DNA from: Viridothelium virens | Lineage: Eukaryota > Ascomycota > Dothideomycetes > Trypetheliales > Trypetheliaceae | Assembly: GCA_010094025.1 (NCBI GenBank) | Contig: ML991775.1 | Location: 62,001 to 126,000, forward strand | Length of the DNA stretch: 64,000 nt | Direction: 5' to 3' | The notes under the pieces: model-generated | What the model saw: the letters and a program-made list of their open reading frames with translations, nothing else | Told to the model about the DNA's origin: nothing | The model's database searches: none | Made by a program: the position numbers and the translations under genes | In this document: piece by piece, positions 22,152-33,378 of the stretch | Numbering within the stretch: position 1 is the stretch's first letter | Layout: every line of letters begins with the position of its first letter

Positions 22152-23325
22152 ATGATGGCGTCTGAAGAGAGCAACAGGCCTTCATATCCACTAAGTCGAG
22201 GCTACCGATCTTCGATGAGGTTTGCATGGATCCAAAACAAAACCGTTCCCGAGCTCAAGCTGACCTTCCTCACGAGGTTGAACTATATGCATTGGATGTT
22301 GAAAGCGATATGTGGCTATTTGCTTCACCCAAAAGTCCCACGGGGTTCTACGCAAGGTATTCGAGTTACCGATGTTGGGGCCGGCTCAGGGTAGAACACC
22401 CTTGCCAAATGTTTTCTCTCAAGCAGATCGACTGAGTGATTGCCCAAATGTAGGATCTGGCTGCTTGAACTGGCCGAGGAGCTTCCAGCTACATCCATGT
22501 TAGAGGGTTTTGATATTTCCAGCCAGCAGTATCCACCACCAGAGTGGTGGGCGAATAACGTGAGACTAATGGAGCACGATGCATTCAGGCCCTTTCCAGA
22601 GCAATACATAGGAGCTTATGATGTTGTCAATGTCCGCTTCCTCCTCACACTCATCAGAGGTCCAGAAGCAGTGCCGTTTCTTAAGAACCTTGTCACCTTG
22701 CTAAGTACGACTGCCTCTTCGAATAATTCTTTATTTCTTGAGTCGTATCTCAGTGTTTGTAGCTCGCTCGCTAATAAAAACCCTGCTTTACAGAGCCTGG
22801 TGGATACATCCAGTGGACTGAACCCCAATTCTACTCAGTGCAGACAAAACTTTCAAACCCTGAATCCGCTTCTGGTAATGTAGTCAGGCATCTGGAAGCA
22901 CTGATGCGCAAACCTCCGTCAGGTGTTACCTACGAGTAAGTCGATTGAGTTCTCTCGATAATTTCCTAGCTACTTTTAAGCTCTAGCCTTCTCATTGGTA
23001 CAAGCTGAGAGTCTACAAGTGGGTACTGCGCGCCAGATACTAATCATCAAGGAGCAGGTGGGTTGCAGAGCTTCCAAGTACTTTCGAAAAGGCTGGCCTT
23101 GAGCTGGTATGCCATGAGCTATTTCCCGTGAAAGATAGCTACAAGCTTCCCTATTGCCAAGGTCTCCTAGCGGCACTCGAGGAGACGACCGTCGACTCTC
23201 CAAACGTGTCCGCCGAAAGTGCTCAGGAAAGCTCAAAATTCATTAGCGAGCTTAGTAAAGAGTTTGCGAAGGGGGTCTACCTAGACACAAATTTTTTGTG
23301 TATGGTAGGAAGGAAGCCACATTAG
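22152..23325 (+). CDS. UMTA/LaeA-like SAM-dependent methyltransferase, five exons
   Basis: Predicted protein of 280 residues from exons 22152-22219, 22277-22390, 22454-22704, 22794-22935 and 23058-23325; introns of 57, 63, 89 and 122 bases with alternating phases that close exactly. Reading order: YPLSRGYRSSMRLNYMHWML (typical N-terminal signature), VTDVGAGSGIWLLELAEELP (SAM-binding motif I), LEGFDISSQQYPPPEWW (acidic loop), HDAFRPFPEQYIGAYDVVNV, KPGGYIQWTEPQF (motif after the third intron) and a C-terminal AGLELVCHELFP. This matches the UMTA family, related to LaeA and common in secondary-metabolite regions of filamentous fungi. It is probably cytosolic or nuclear. It follows the FAD monooxygenase on the same strand. 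The substrate is unknown. Confidence 0.9.
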
Positions 23326-24483
23326 ATAATTCATTCTAGGTCCTCAGTTGACTCGGAACATTGCTGACGATGTATGTTCTCATGCATAAAGCCAGATTTC
23401 TGATGTATCATTTTTGGGGTGTATCTTCGTCGAATGAAATAGCATCGATGCCTTTGCTCCATGAACGCAGTATAATGCATTTTCTAGTTATTTGCATAAG
23501 ACTATATACTCCTCTTCATCGACTGTTCGTCAGTGCCCAGATATTGAAGCTACATTGTTTTCCCACTGGTTCCCCGGCTTAGCGTTGTAGGCTAAACGAA
23601 CCATATTCGAAACCCTTTTCACTCACCAACGGTTTAGCGGAAACTTAAAATTCCTTCTGTGCGATCTATCGTTGACAATCTCACGGCACTCACTATCAAC
23701 ATGTGCAGTAAGTGCATTGTCTCAGACCTCCCGTAGTTCAAGAATTAAGCACAAGCTTCCTCTCTTTTGTGCTGTTGTTTATCGACTGACGCATTCCATG
23801 ATAGCAAAACAGGATCCGGCTCCCCAGATGTAGTACCGATTTGTCATAACGGCAATTCATTACAGCATACGCTTAATGTTCGTGGAGTTCATGAGTTTGG
23901 TTGCCAATAGGGAATCAAGTTTGGGGATTTCCAGTTGATGGCTTGTGTGTGAGATGGGCGTAGGACTCAACGAGCGAGAGAGCATTCGATGGTACTTTCA
24001 TTACCAAAGGCCCGCATTGGCTCCAATAATAGCGCCTGATTTGACATAGCAGCCCCTGATATTGGATCGTTACACATTAGAATTTGGACTCCCCCGGTAA
24101 GGTCGAAGGTTCGGCTGCTTCAAAAATCGTAAGCAATCGCATTCGAGACTAGAAATTCCCGTGTCTCGTAGGGGAAGGGGCGCGATTCTGTATCCCCTTT
24201 TGAGATCAGTCATACGAAAACTACTAGTGTTGTGATGCCTAATACTTGGAAAAATCTACTCAGGACGCACTTCTCGTATCGTGGCCCACCCTGTGAGCCT
24301 TCCGCCTAATTAGCTACCAACCTTTCGTTCATTCACCATTGGCCTGGGAAATTTTCAGGAGGTCTCCAATAGATCCGAGTGCAAGAGCTCGGCTATAGCT
24401 TGTGAGATCTTGCATTCCGAGCAGCAAAACCAGCATCTTTATACCTGAACCAAAAGAACTCGTGGCCGTGCTACCTTTCCAAG
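23326..24483. other. 1.2 kb intergenic
   Basis: I see nothing that can be called a gene; frames are short on both strands and no repeats stand out. Confidence 0.5.
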
Positions 24484-25464
24484 ATGAGTTCCATCAGCCA
24501 TGGCCATGTTCGCAACGGAGAAGCCCCCAGAAAGAACAAACCTCGAACCGTCCAATTCCGAGACGAATCTCTTTCCGGCTCTAATAGCAATGAGGAGGCC
24601 TATAGCGGTTTCAGACGTGTACCGGTACTTCGACGTCGTCCAACTCCGCATTCCCGGAAGACAAGGTCAGCCAACAGGAACGAACACACGCATCCGCGTC
24701 CTCCGTTTAGCGTTTACAGTACAGGGAACCCATCCAGGACGAAGAATCCCCTCCAGCCGGTACATCAGATCATGCCGACATCGCTCAATCTACCCAAACC
24801 GGCGGTGTCTATCAACGATAGCCTCATTGATGATGAATCCTTTTCATCCTCTGAAGAGGTCTCCAGTGCTCACAGTGAGGATCTGGTCACACCGCGCGAG
24901 CTTTTCCAAATCTCAAGCACTCGACCAAACCTACTGAGTAGACTCGGAAGTCAGAGGCCGCCTTCACATGGTCCAAAAAGCGCTGGGGAAATCCTCATTC
25001 GCCCGCGCGGTCGGCCAAAGGCCGTCGCATTTGCAGATCCCAAAGCTCGGAAAGAGAGCCGGTATAGCGCGGATGAAAGTAGCGATTCGTTGAGCGCCGT
25101 GCTGGGGAAGCCTCTGATCTTTCCGCCGACTTTTCAAGACTCGGAAGACGAGGAGTTTTTCTCGAGCGATTCTGATTCTGACTTTGATGGTGAGGCGGAA
25201 AGGGTAAGAGAAGGAGTATGTTCCAGATGGAGACCACTCCTTGACGATCTGGCAGATTTATTGGGAGGTGAGCACATGTATCGCCAAGCACATGAATTGT
25301 TGTTGTATATCGTTATAATCCATTGGGGGATGCAAGTATCAGTCGGACTGGGCCTTTTTTACCTTGTCTCTTTAGTGACGCGGTACTTTGCGGTGCTGGC
25401 AGATGCGGCTGTGGGTCTTGAATCAGTGGAATCCATGCCGTGGCATGAACATTGCTTCCATTAA
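24484..25464 (+). CDS. hypothetical disordered protein with C-terminal membrane segment
   Basis: Single-exon protein of 326 residues, ATG in a good context. The first 230 residues are Ser/Arg/Pro-rich and probably disordered, with acidic Ser clusters (DESFSSSEEVSS near residue 117; EDEEFFSSDSDSDFDGE near residue 222) that look like casein kinase 2 sites. The last 80 residues are different: a folded-looking LLDDLADLLGG stretch and a hydrophobic segment LLLYIVIIHWGMQVSVGLGL followed by FYLVSLVTRYFAVL, one or two membrane helices. This layout suggests a membrane-anchored protein with a cytosolic or nucleoplasmic tail. I recognise no family. It converges on ALE1 with 173 bases between stop codons. 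Confidence 0.6.
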   Translation: MSSISHGHVRNGEAPRKNKPRTVQFRDESLSGSNSNEEAYSGFRRVPVLRRRPTPHSRKTRSANRNEHTHPRPPFSVYSTGNPSRTKNPLQPVHQIMPTSLNLPKPAVSINDSLIDDESFSSSEEVSSAHSEDLVTPRELFQISSTRPNLLSRLGSQRPPSHGPKSAGEILIRPRGRPKAVAFADPKARKESRYSADESSDSLSAVLGKPLIFPPTFQDSEDEEFFSSDSDSDFDGEAERVREGVCSRWRPLLDDLADLLGGEHMYRQAHELLLYIVIIHWGMQVSVGLGLFYLVSLVTRYFAVLADAAVGLESVESMPWHEHCFH

Positions 25465-25637
25465 AAACGTAATTGAAAGTAGTCCTAAAAAGGCAGGCAT
25501 GCAAACCGCTAGCTTCTCAGAATTATTGAGTTTATTGATGAATCTTCAATGGTTGTACTTCCATCAGCAACTGCTACTGTGGAATTGTAAGATACCTTAT
25601 ACCTGCGAGATCCATTCCGAATTTCAGACTCCGAATA

Positions 25638-27540
25638 CTACCCTCTCTTTATCCCAAACTTGTTTTCCACTGCTTTCCGAACGTCATCCCTTGCTCCCAA
25701 ATTATCTTCGACTGCTTTCTTGAAATCATTTGTGATGGGTTGGCCATCTTGCTTCCTCCTTTCCAATTCTTGCTTTATTTCCTCAATCGCCTCGTTGACT
25801 TCCTTCTCGGGGTCGCTCGGCAGTCCAAGTACTGGCTGCGAATCCTGGCTCTGGACTCTCGATAGTTTGGGTCTTGTACTCCGCTTTTTGATCTCGTTTT
25901 GCAGATAGGACTTGCCGGGCGATGCAAGAAATCCAAGGCACACGATGACGCCAATGACGCAGTAGAAGTACACCCGAGCCCAGACCTTGAAGCTGTTCTC
26001 AAACGAGAGAAGTATGAAGGGAGCGGTCGTGAACGCAAAAGCTACTTGGGTAATGAACCATGTTAAAATGTCGTAATAGCGTTTGCTGGACTTAGATTGA
26101 GACCCATCGGGAGTCATGAAGAAGGGCCGAAGGAGGCGACGGCCGTCTGGGAACGCTTAGCAAATATTTACTCAACGAGGACAACTCGTAGATTCATACT
26201 CTTAGCAATGGTCTGCAGAAAGCTTGCAAGCATGAATGACATATAATATCCGGGTTCAAATCCGTGCCAAAATGCACTTGTAACAAAGGTGGCCATGCTT
26301 GCGCGAAATCCAGGTTTCTTGCCTTTGGGTGTGACTCGAAGATAGATGTAGTTGCGAAGCCAATGATTTGTGTTGATGTTCCAGTTACCCAGAAACGCAT
26401 AAGAGTTCTGCGCAAGCTCGACCCCCAGTGGTTTTATGTTTGTAAGACGGCTCCAGTCGGCTTTGCCCGTCTTTGGGTCTACGCCTTTGTAGCCGATACC
26501 GGATAGAATGCATGCGCCTTCTGTTAAGGACCACACGCCGTAGTACTTTGTACGGGCTGCCACACCGAGCATATGAAGGAGCCACACGCGGCGCAGAAAT
26601 CCATATTTCATATAGTCGCCGCTGAGATAAAACTCTGGAGTGTAAAGTGCGCCAATCTGAAGGTAGACCAAGATCCAAACCAAACCTTGTGCGGCTTTCC
26701 ACATAGCTGGGGTGCCGCTTCGAGGTATCCGCCGCTTCCCTCGAGTTGGTGGGGCCTTGCTTTTGTCAAAACCTTCAGGAAGATCAAACATTGAGGTCTC
26801 TATCCAACGTCGGTAGTCAATAAAGTCGAATGCAGGACCAACAAGCAGCGAAGGGAAAAAGAAAACGAAGCTAGTATAGTCAAGGACGCTAGGAAGCTTC
26901 CGTAATGCTCTATCTCTCTGATAGTCAGAGAGCTGGCCGTCAGGATATTTCCCATCATGGACATTCCACGCAAAAGCGGACAGCTTCATGATATTCACCA
27001 TCTGGGCTCCAGTGATATCGATAAGGCCTGGATCTGCCACCATATGCCTGTGAATATGATTCACCGACATGTGACCCATCAAGAAAACAAAGGCAATCCA
27101 TGGCATGAAAGGACCCTCGATATAAGCTGAAATAGCAAATGTTGCTACTGCATCAACCAAAAGCGTCCGGACACCACTCCAGAGGTCGAAAAGGCCCACG
27201 AGGTAGAACAGGGACACACTAAGAAAATGAGCGAAGATTTCGACTAAGACGCGAACTTTTTATATACCCTATGTTGAATACATTCTTGGCCCATGGCTTT
27301 GTGTCAGGTATTCTCTTCAATAACGCCGCCAGAGGGTAGGAAAGCAAAAAAGTGAAGAGAAGTTTAACTATTCAGAGATTAGACAAGGTCTGGTCCCCAA
27401 AAGGAATTGCTCACTCTCATCTGGCGAAGCACCCAGTTTCCCAGAAGCATACACGAATGCTAAGGAATGCTCGGGTCAGTTCGACACCTGATTTGACGCG
27501 GGGAGGGAGTAATCATACGCGCGTTGATATAGGGTAACAT
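25638..27540 (-). CDS. ALE1: MBOAT lysophospholipid acyltransferase, ALE1 type, five exons
   Basis: Predicted protein of 564 residues from exons 27540-27519, 27459-27415, 27367-27268, 27218-26200 and 26146-25638; introns of 59, 47, 49 and 53 bases close in frame. The start (MLPYINAPFVYASGKLGASP) fits the fungal ALE1/LPT1 N-terminus. The enzyme re-acylates lysophospholipids in the ER membrane (Lands cycle). The MBOAT active-site Asn and His fall in NWNINTNHWLRNYIYLR and VTSAFWHGFEPGYYMSF. Many hydrophobic helices cover the body; the C-terminus after IAKNGRRLLRPFFMTPDG carries two more helices and an acidic/basic cytosolic tail, common in filamentous fungi. It is head-to-head with CWC27. A B-box-like GGTTCAAATCC on the opposite strand near 26252 is a by-product of the HGFEPG codons, not a tRNA. 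Confidence 0.95.
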
Positions 27541-27906
27541 GTTGAAGCCTGTGGTTTCACGTAAAACGGGGAGGGAAGTCGTTCTCCAGGATTTTAAGAG
27601 AGGAGATGCGTTATTTTGGACGCTGAAGACAGCATCTGGATCGACAGTCAGCTGCGCCAAGTCACATTCGAAGTCATGGTTGTGTTGAGGCACCTTGCAT
27701 CCATAAGACTTTCCTGGCGCGTGCAACTGCGGCGGCGTAAAAGGTCGCAAGCAAGCGACGAGGATGAGGTCACCTTGCATTTCCCTCTGCTGCATCTAGA
27801 GCTACTCTAGCTTCGGCAAATCTGTTCTTCCAGCATCCGAAAATCTGCAAAAAGTCACGACTACAACGCGATCGAATGCTACTTGTGCTTGCTGCGTCGC
27901 TTCATC
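27541..27906. promoter_or_regulatory. shared promoter region of ALE1 and CWC27
   Basis: The start codons of these two divergent housekeeping genes are 366 bases apart, so this stretch must hold both promoters. No TATA box or known operator is obvious. Position inferred from gene layout only. Confidence 0.5.
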
Positions 27907-29550
27907 ATGAGCACCCTCTACAATCTCGAGCCTCAGCCCACTGCCAAGGCTCTTCTCACTACGACTGCTGGGGACATTCTCCTTGAGCTATTTGCGAAAC
28001 AAACTCCCCTCGCTTCCCGCAATTTTCTGCAACTCTGTCTTGACGGCTATTACGATGGCACTGTCTTCCATCGGCTCGTTCCGGGCTTCATTATTCAAGG
28101 TGGCGATCCCACGGGGACGGGTGCTGGTGGTGAGAGCAGCTATGGAGGCGAGCCATTTGCGGACGAATTTCACAGTCGACTAAAGTACAACCGAAGAGGA
28201 CTGTTGGGAATGGCGAATACTGGCAAGAAAGATGACAATGGTAGCCAATTCTTCTTGACACTAGACAAAACGGAGGAACTTCAAGGGAAGAATACCATGT
28301 TCGGACGTGTGGTAGGCGACACGATTTACAACCTGATGAAGATGGGTGATGCTGAACTGGCGGATGATGGGGGAGAGAGACCATTGTATCCCACCAAGAT
28401 CACTGGCGTCGAGATATTGGTGAATCCATTTGAAGACATGGCCAGAAGAGTGCAGAGTGCACCGCGAAATGTAGAAAAAGCAGAGAAAAAGAGGCCCAAA
28501 AAGAAAGCTGCAAAAAATATGCTAAGCTTTGGCGGGGATATCGATGATGAAGCTGATGTTGCTCCCATGGCCAAGAAACCCAAGTTCAATCCAAAGCTTG
28601 TCAGTGGAGGCAACGAGATTGCTACCGGTTCCGGAAAAGCTCCCACTGTCAGCGCTCGGCAATCTGCGACTGCTGTATCGAAACAATCAAAACGGAAAGC
28701 ATCTTCCTCCCCACCTCCGAGACCATCCGTTGAATCTCAGACCCTCACAAACTCGAAAAGAAAACCGACTTCTTCTGATCCTGCCCCTAAGCGCTCTTCT
28801 CATTCACCATCTCCCTCGAGCTCTTCCGAACCCGAGCAGGTCTCTTCGATGTCCAGTCTCCTCTCTAAAACCAACGCGCAGATCGCGGAACTCAAAGCTT
28901 CGATGAAACGCAATGTTGGTGGGATCGCTCCAGAGAAGGAAAAGCCAAAATCTGCTCTCGACGCTATGATCCCTGCCACTTCTTCGCGAGGTAGAAAGCG
29001 AAGACACGGAGGTGGAATCACTAACGGGTCGGCGTCAACAAGGGAAGAGAAACGAGCTCTTAGTGCTTTCAATTCCTTCAGGGAGAGACTTGGGGGCACC
29101 GCTTTCGACCCCCCAACTCTATCTAAATCTTTGCGTGACGGAAATACCGGTGTGAACGGAGCAAACGGCAACAAGGAGGCACTAGCCATCAGTGATGGAC
29201 AAGCTGACGTGCAAGCCGAGGACGAGGAAGCTAATCTTTGCGATCTGCACTTTATCTCCGATTGTCAGTCATGCTCGAAATGGGACGATCCTTCTGGCAA
29301 TCCCGACAATGAAGACTTCTCGAAAGGCGGAGCAGACTGGATGAAACATAGTCTGAGTTTTGCCAAAGATAGATTGGGTAAAGACCTGGAGTGGAAGAGG
29401 AAGAATGAGGAGGACTTAGTAGTGATTGATCCGCGAGAGAAGGAGAAGGGGATGAAGGAGGAAAAGAAAAATCATGACAAAGAGAGAGGTGCCTGGGGGA
29501 AGAGTGCGGGTAGAGGTCGAGGAAGAGAAAGGGAAAAGGCGAAAGGATGA
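27883..29550 (+). CDS. CWC27: spliceosomal cyclophilin CWC27
   Basis: Single-exon protein; the ATG at 27907 (MSTLYNLEPQPTAKALL) fits the family start, giving 547 residues. Residues about 10-175 form a cyclophilin domain: GTVFHRLVPGFIIQGGDPTG, ANTGKKDDNGSQFFLTL and TMFGRVVGD. In place of the Trp and His of typical cyclophilins it reads EELQGKNTMFG, as in other CWC27 proteins, which are thought to have little or no prolyl isomerase activity. CWC27 associates with activated spliceosomes together with CWC22. The rest is a long Lys/Ser/Glu-rich region with MLSFGGDIDDEAD, then a conserved C-terminal block, DADE-like residues and CDLHFISDCQSCSKWDD, and a charged tail. It is in the nucleus by homology. 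It converges on a Myb-like gene. Confidence 0.95.
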   Translation: MCLLRRFIMSTLYNLEPQPTAKALLTTTAGDILLELFAKQTPLASRNFLQLCLDGYYDGTVFHRLVPGFIIQGGDPTGTGAGGESSYGGEPFADEFHSRLKYNRRGLLGMANTGKKDDNGSQFFLTLDKTEELQGKNTMFGRVVGDTIYNLMKMGDAELADDGGERPLYPTKITGVEILVNPFEDMARRVQSAPRNVEKAEKKRPKKKAAKNMLSFGGDIDDEADVAPMAKKPKFNPKLVSGGNEIATGSGKAPTVSARQSATAVSKQSKRKASSSPPPRPSVESQTLTNSKRKPTSSDPAPKRSSHSPSPSSSSEPEQVSSMSSLLSKTNAQIAELKASMKRNVGGIAPEKEKPKSALDAMIPATSSRGRKRRHGGGITNGSASTREEKRALSAFNSFRERLGGTAFDPPTLSKSLRDGNTGVNGANGNKEALAISDGQADVQAEDEEANLCDLHFISDCQSCSKWDDPSGNPDNEDFSKGGADWMKHSLSFAKDRLGKDLEWKRKNEEDLVVIDPREKEKGMKEEKKNHDKERGAWGKSAGRGRGREREKAKG

Positions 29551-29993
29551 TGGCAATAGGCCCGCCCGTGTGACGCCACTCGAACAAGAGACCAGCATAG
29601 ACGTTACCCAATTATTTATACGCAGTGCGTTCAAAGACCTTGGCTCGAATGGATAGAAAGCCTGTGCCTTCTTGACACTTGCATTCGTAGCTTGTCCCAA
29701 AAGCTAGATCAAAGAGCTGAACGTCTTCAGTCTATTCCCGCTCGCAAGTTCGAGGAAGGATCAAGCCATTACCCTATTTTTATTGCATTTGGGATCCAAA
29801 AATTGGCTGAAGCAATACCTATGGAGGGTTCTTCCGACTACAAAGAGGTTGAAAGAGCCAGAAATCCGATGTCGCCGTTTTGGCATGACTAAAATCCAAA
29901 GAACAAAACCTAACCAGTCATTATCGCCAGGACCTTCCTTCCATAAGCCGTGGTTTCCCTTCCCAACTTTCCTGGCCTACCTTCCTTCTGACC
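29551..29993. other. intergenic between convergent genes
   Basis: 3' regions of CWC27 and the minus-strand Myb-like gene; no other feature seen. Confidence 0.5.
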
Positions 29994-31150
29994 TTAGTAA
30001 AACATACCCAGGCCATCATCCTGATACTCGCTGCGCTCACTCTCCGCCTCGTCATATTCATCTTCCTGCACTCCACTCTCCACCTTCACCTGACTAGCCG
30101 CAGCGACGCCTCCACGACCGCCATCGTTCGTCGTCGCGCCCCTCTCCTGACGCTCAACCGACAGACTACTCGAGGCACCACCCACTCCGCCAACCCCAGC
30201 GCCGCTCCCAAATCCGCCGTAGAAGTCGACCTCATAATCTTCCAGCCCACCCATCATTCCCATCCCAGATCCATCAAGAGGAATACCTCCAACTTCAGCA
30301 TCCAACCCATCCACAAAATCCCAGTCTCCGACCGACGGCGCTCTCAGCCCTTCTGCTTTCGCCGTAGGAGCAGCAGCAGCAGCACTACCCCCACGGCGGC
30401 GTTTAGAGACCGGCGTCGGAGTCGAGGTGGCCGCCGTCGCCGATGAGGGAGTGCCTGCCATAGTTTTGGAAACGGGGCGCCGCGGAGGCGTCGAGAAGGG
30501 ATCGCGATTAGCAGCGGCACCAGAACTAGCGCCCAGTCCATCAGTGTTGTGGAAACCCGGCGAGGAGAGTCCAAGGGCGCGGGCTTCGGCAGCGGAGACA
30601 TGCGGAGAGATGAATTCGTCGTCGTCGGAATCGGGGGGTTCTTCTTTCTTAAAGCGCTTGCGCTTGTTGCCGCTGCTGGGTGTGGTACCGCTGCCACTGG
30701 CGGTTTCAGTTTTAATCGAGGTGCCTGCGGTGGAAGCGCTGTTGTTTATGGGTTTCCTGGGTCGACCTCGAGTTTCGCGCTTGGGACCGTCGGGGCCTGT
30801 CTTGGTGACGTTGAAATCTTCGTGGGTGTAGTTGAAAGTACTCCGCAGTTTGACGAGACGTTCGGACACGGCGCGCCATGTGGGCCTTGGAGAGGAGTCG
30901 TCATCGTCAGCTAGTGGGGGTGAAAGAAAGTTAGTAGGAGGGAAGTGAGATAACGCGGTTGGGAAAATGAAGAGAGCCATACGCCATTGGGCAGCGACTT
31001 TGACCGAGTCGATTGCAACTTTGTGAGTCTTCAAGACGGTGAGGAGAAGCTACAGAAATGTACATTAGAGTGATATCAATGTCGTTGAAGTGTCGTATGT
31101 TTTTCTGTACTTACACGACGGTCATTCTCGATACTCCATCTGATTGGCAT
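29994..31150 (-). CDS. Myb_DNA-bind_8-type nuclear protein, three exons
   Basis: Predicted protein of 339 residues from exons 31150-31115, 31049-30983 and 30910-29994; introns of 65 and 72 bases. The start, MPIRWSIENDRRLLLTVLKT, followed by HKVAIDSVKVAAQWP and WRAVSERLVKLRS, has the spacing of the short fungal Myb-like domain (Myb_DNA-bind_8), so it probably binds DNA or chromatin. The remaining 270 residues are disordered: an RGRPRKP AT-hook-like motif near residue 92, an NKRKRFKKEEPP nuclear-localisation-like stretch, KRRRGGSAAAAAP, Gly-rich repeats and an acidic C-terminus (EDEYDEAESERSEYQDD). Targets are unknown. A smaller gene with the same domain type lies 1.65 kb away in the opposite direction. 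Confidence 0.75.
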
Positions 31151-32804
31151 CTTGACTGAAACAGCAATGGAGTAAACGTGGTCAGAATGAAGCGGTAGTA
31201 GTAGAAGTTGGAGGAACTAAAGTTTGCAGGGCAATTTCGAAAGCTCCGAATGAGATTCTGCTTAAGTAGAGGAAGTTGAAGGTTGCGTGAGGAGTGGTGG
31301 GCAATTTAAGTGATACACCACGGAAGGTTAGACTTGGGCGACGACAATCCAAGTCGAGTAGGAGGCCGGAGAAATGAACTCCTTCAGTCATCAGCCCGAG
31401 TCTTGTGAGAATGATACCCGAGGGGGTCCCGGCTTGCAAGGATGTTTTGATGTGATCAATCACTTGAGCATAGCTTTTGGCACGAAACGTCACTTCTCTC
31501 GCCCCTTGTGTAACGTTAGGAAAGATGGTACACCACAGATCACTTCATCCTCCAGCCACACATGTATGACGACTGGATTTTTAAGCCTCGAGGCTTGAAG
31601 CCAACGAGGAGCCTAAAGTAAGTATACCTTTGGATCGAATGGAGGCGTTTCATCAAAATCTTCAAGATCTCGAACCATGGAGTAACATTGTCTGCATATT
31701 AAATATGCTCAATTCGCTCACTTCATCAAGTATATCACGCTACAGCTCCCACAGTAGTAGGTATGTGCGACATCTTGCAGGTTCGCTTAGAATTTGAGTC
31801 ATAGATGCATTTGCAGTCGGCGAGGATAGCTGCAAATGCTTCAAGGATGGTCAAGGCAACAACTATTCTCAGGCTCATCCCTTGTCTTCTTCAGACTATA
31901 TTGATGATGTTAGACACCGTTTTCGGAGAAAAGGACTCGATTAATTTCTCTGTGTAACCTGAGATAAGGGCTCTATATAAACCTCATCGAAAATGAGGAC
32001 AGTAAAAAACCTAATTAACTAGTAAAATGAGGACCTACGTAGTAGGTTCGAGAATCTCGCGCATTGACCCTCGTGTAGAGCATAGCGAGATTACGCGGTA
32101 GGCTAGGTTGATTGGATCAACTTCATGAAGAACATCATGAACATCATCATATATAGATATACTTTCTGCCTTGCAGCTATTCCTATCAAAACTTAAAAAG
32201 TGATCATACAGCAGCTTACAAACGTTGCATACGTGGATTGAGTCAACCGCCTATCGCAGCTTTACAGTATGCGATCGGAAAACAATACTCTCAACCTGTG
32301 CTACAAGTCGTGACTCGTGCTACCAGTCGCGTATCAAAGATTATAGAACAGGTGATAGGCTTTCATTGAACACTCTGTGACCCACATCACAGAGAAGGAT
32401 AACGTCTCCAGACAGCCACTGGCCAATAGGTGTGTAGGATGACAACATTTTGGTGAATCGCGAATATCCAACACTTAGGTTAGCACTTTTTCTCTTCGCT
32501 TTCACGGAGCATAAAAATCACTGATACGGTACTCACCTGCTTATCTCCAAACTTCATCGTATTGACCCACGATCCACAATATACTCTTGACGAAAAACAG
32601 ACTTGACTCGCAAGATTCAATCTTTTGCCATCAACTTGCAGCACATAGTAAGTGCTTTTGTTCACATTTCATATCGTGTATTGACACCATCTCAGACAGG
32701 ACCGCCGGAGGCCTTTTTCTAGTCTTCAGTAAGTGAAGCTCAGAGTCCCTGGCATCCGTCGCGGTCAAGTAACGTCTTCAGTGCCTCGAGCAGACAAGGA
32801 CCCC
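31151..32804. other. 1.65 kb between two divergent Myb-like genes
   Basis: No supported gene. The minus-strand frame at 31182-31493 lies in the 5' region of the left gene and has no domain. A direct pair of AAAATGAGGAC copies lies near 31990-32032, next to a near-palindrome ACCTACGTAGTAGGT at about 32033-32047. These may be regulatory but are unproven. Confidence 0.4.
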
Positions 32805-33378
32805 ATGCCATGCAAGGGAACATCGACGACCATTAACTGGTCCGATGAGGAGAATCAGCGTCGTTTACTGGCAGCCATGTACGCGGCATGTACGGGTGCT
32901 AAGGTAGGCACGCTCTCCATATATCATCCCATGACATCATCCAGCTTCTACATCAGTCCCTTCTACATGCGTCTTGAACATTCTTTGCAGCCCACCTACT
33001 GATAGCTTACAATTTCGAACAGCCTAATAACAAAGATATTGCGAAGTTCTTTGGCAAAAACGCAACTGAAAGCGCGATCAACAACCAGATGCGTAAAGTC
33101 AAAGCCCAGGCAAAGCAGCTAGAATCGGAAACCAGCGACGACTATGAAGTTCCTGTGCGCCAGGGTGCAAGTAAACGCAAGGCGAAAAATGACGGTAAAG
33201 TCCTCCCCTCCGTATATTCGCAGAAGCTAATCGCCACTGGCGGGATACAGAAACCCCTGTCGCCAAGGTCGTCAAACCGATAGCGAACGTTCTCGTCACC
33301 CCTTCTCAGACCATGAAGGATAAGTGCGAGGAGAAATTCGAGGACGCAGCTGAATACGAATCTGGGGATGCCGAATAA
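32805..33378 (+). CDS. small Myb_DNA-bind_8-type protein, three exons
   Basis: Predicted protein of 132 residues from exons 32805-32903, 33023-33194 and 33251-33378; introns of 119 and 56 bases. The frame also stays open upstream of the ATG, but no other ATG is there. The N-terminal 60 residues carry TINWSDEENQRRLLAAMYAA, then PNNKDIAKFFGKNATESAIN and QMRKVKAQAKQL: three helices with Trp in the first, as in the fungal Myb-like domain. After this come a basic stretch (GASKRKAKND) and an acidic tail (EDAAEYESGDAE). Small proteins of this make-up are numerous in filamentous ascomycetes and poorly studied. It is probably nuclear. It is divergent from the larger Myb-like gene at 29994. Confidence 0.8.

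Noticed and set aside
26248-26262. GGTTCAAATCC, a tRNA B-box-like sequence
   Set aside because: It is the opposite strand of the conserved MBOAT HGFEPG codons. No A box at the right distance and no cloverleaf.
31182-31493. Minus-strand 103-codon frame upstream of the larger Myb-like gene
   Set aside because: It sits in the probable 5' untranslated or promoter region and has no domain or splice support.
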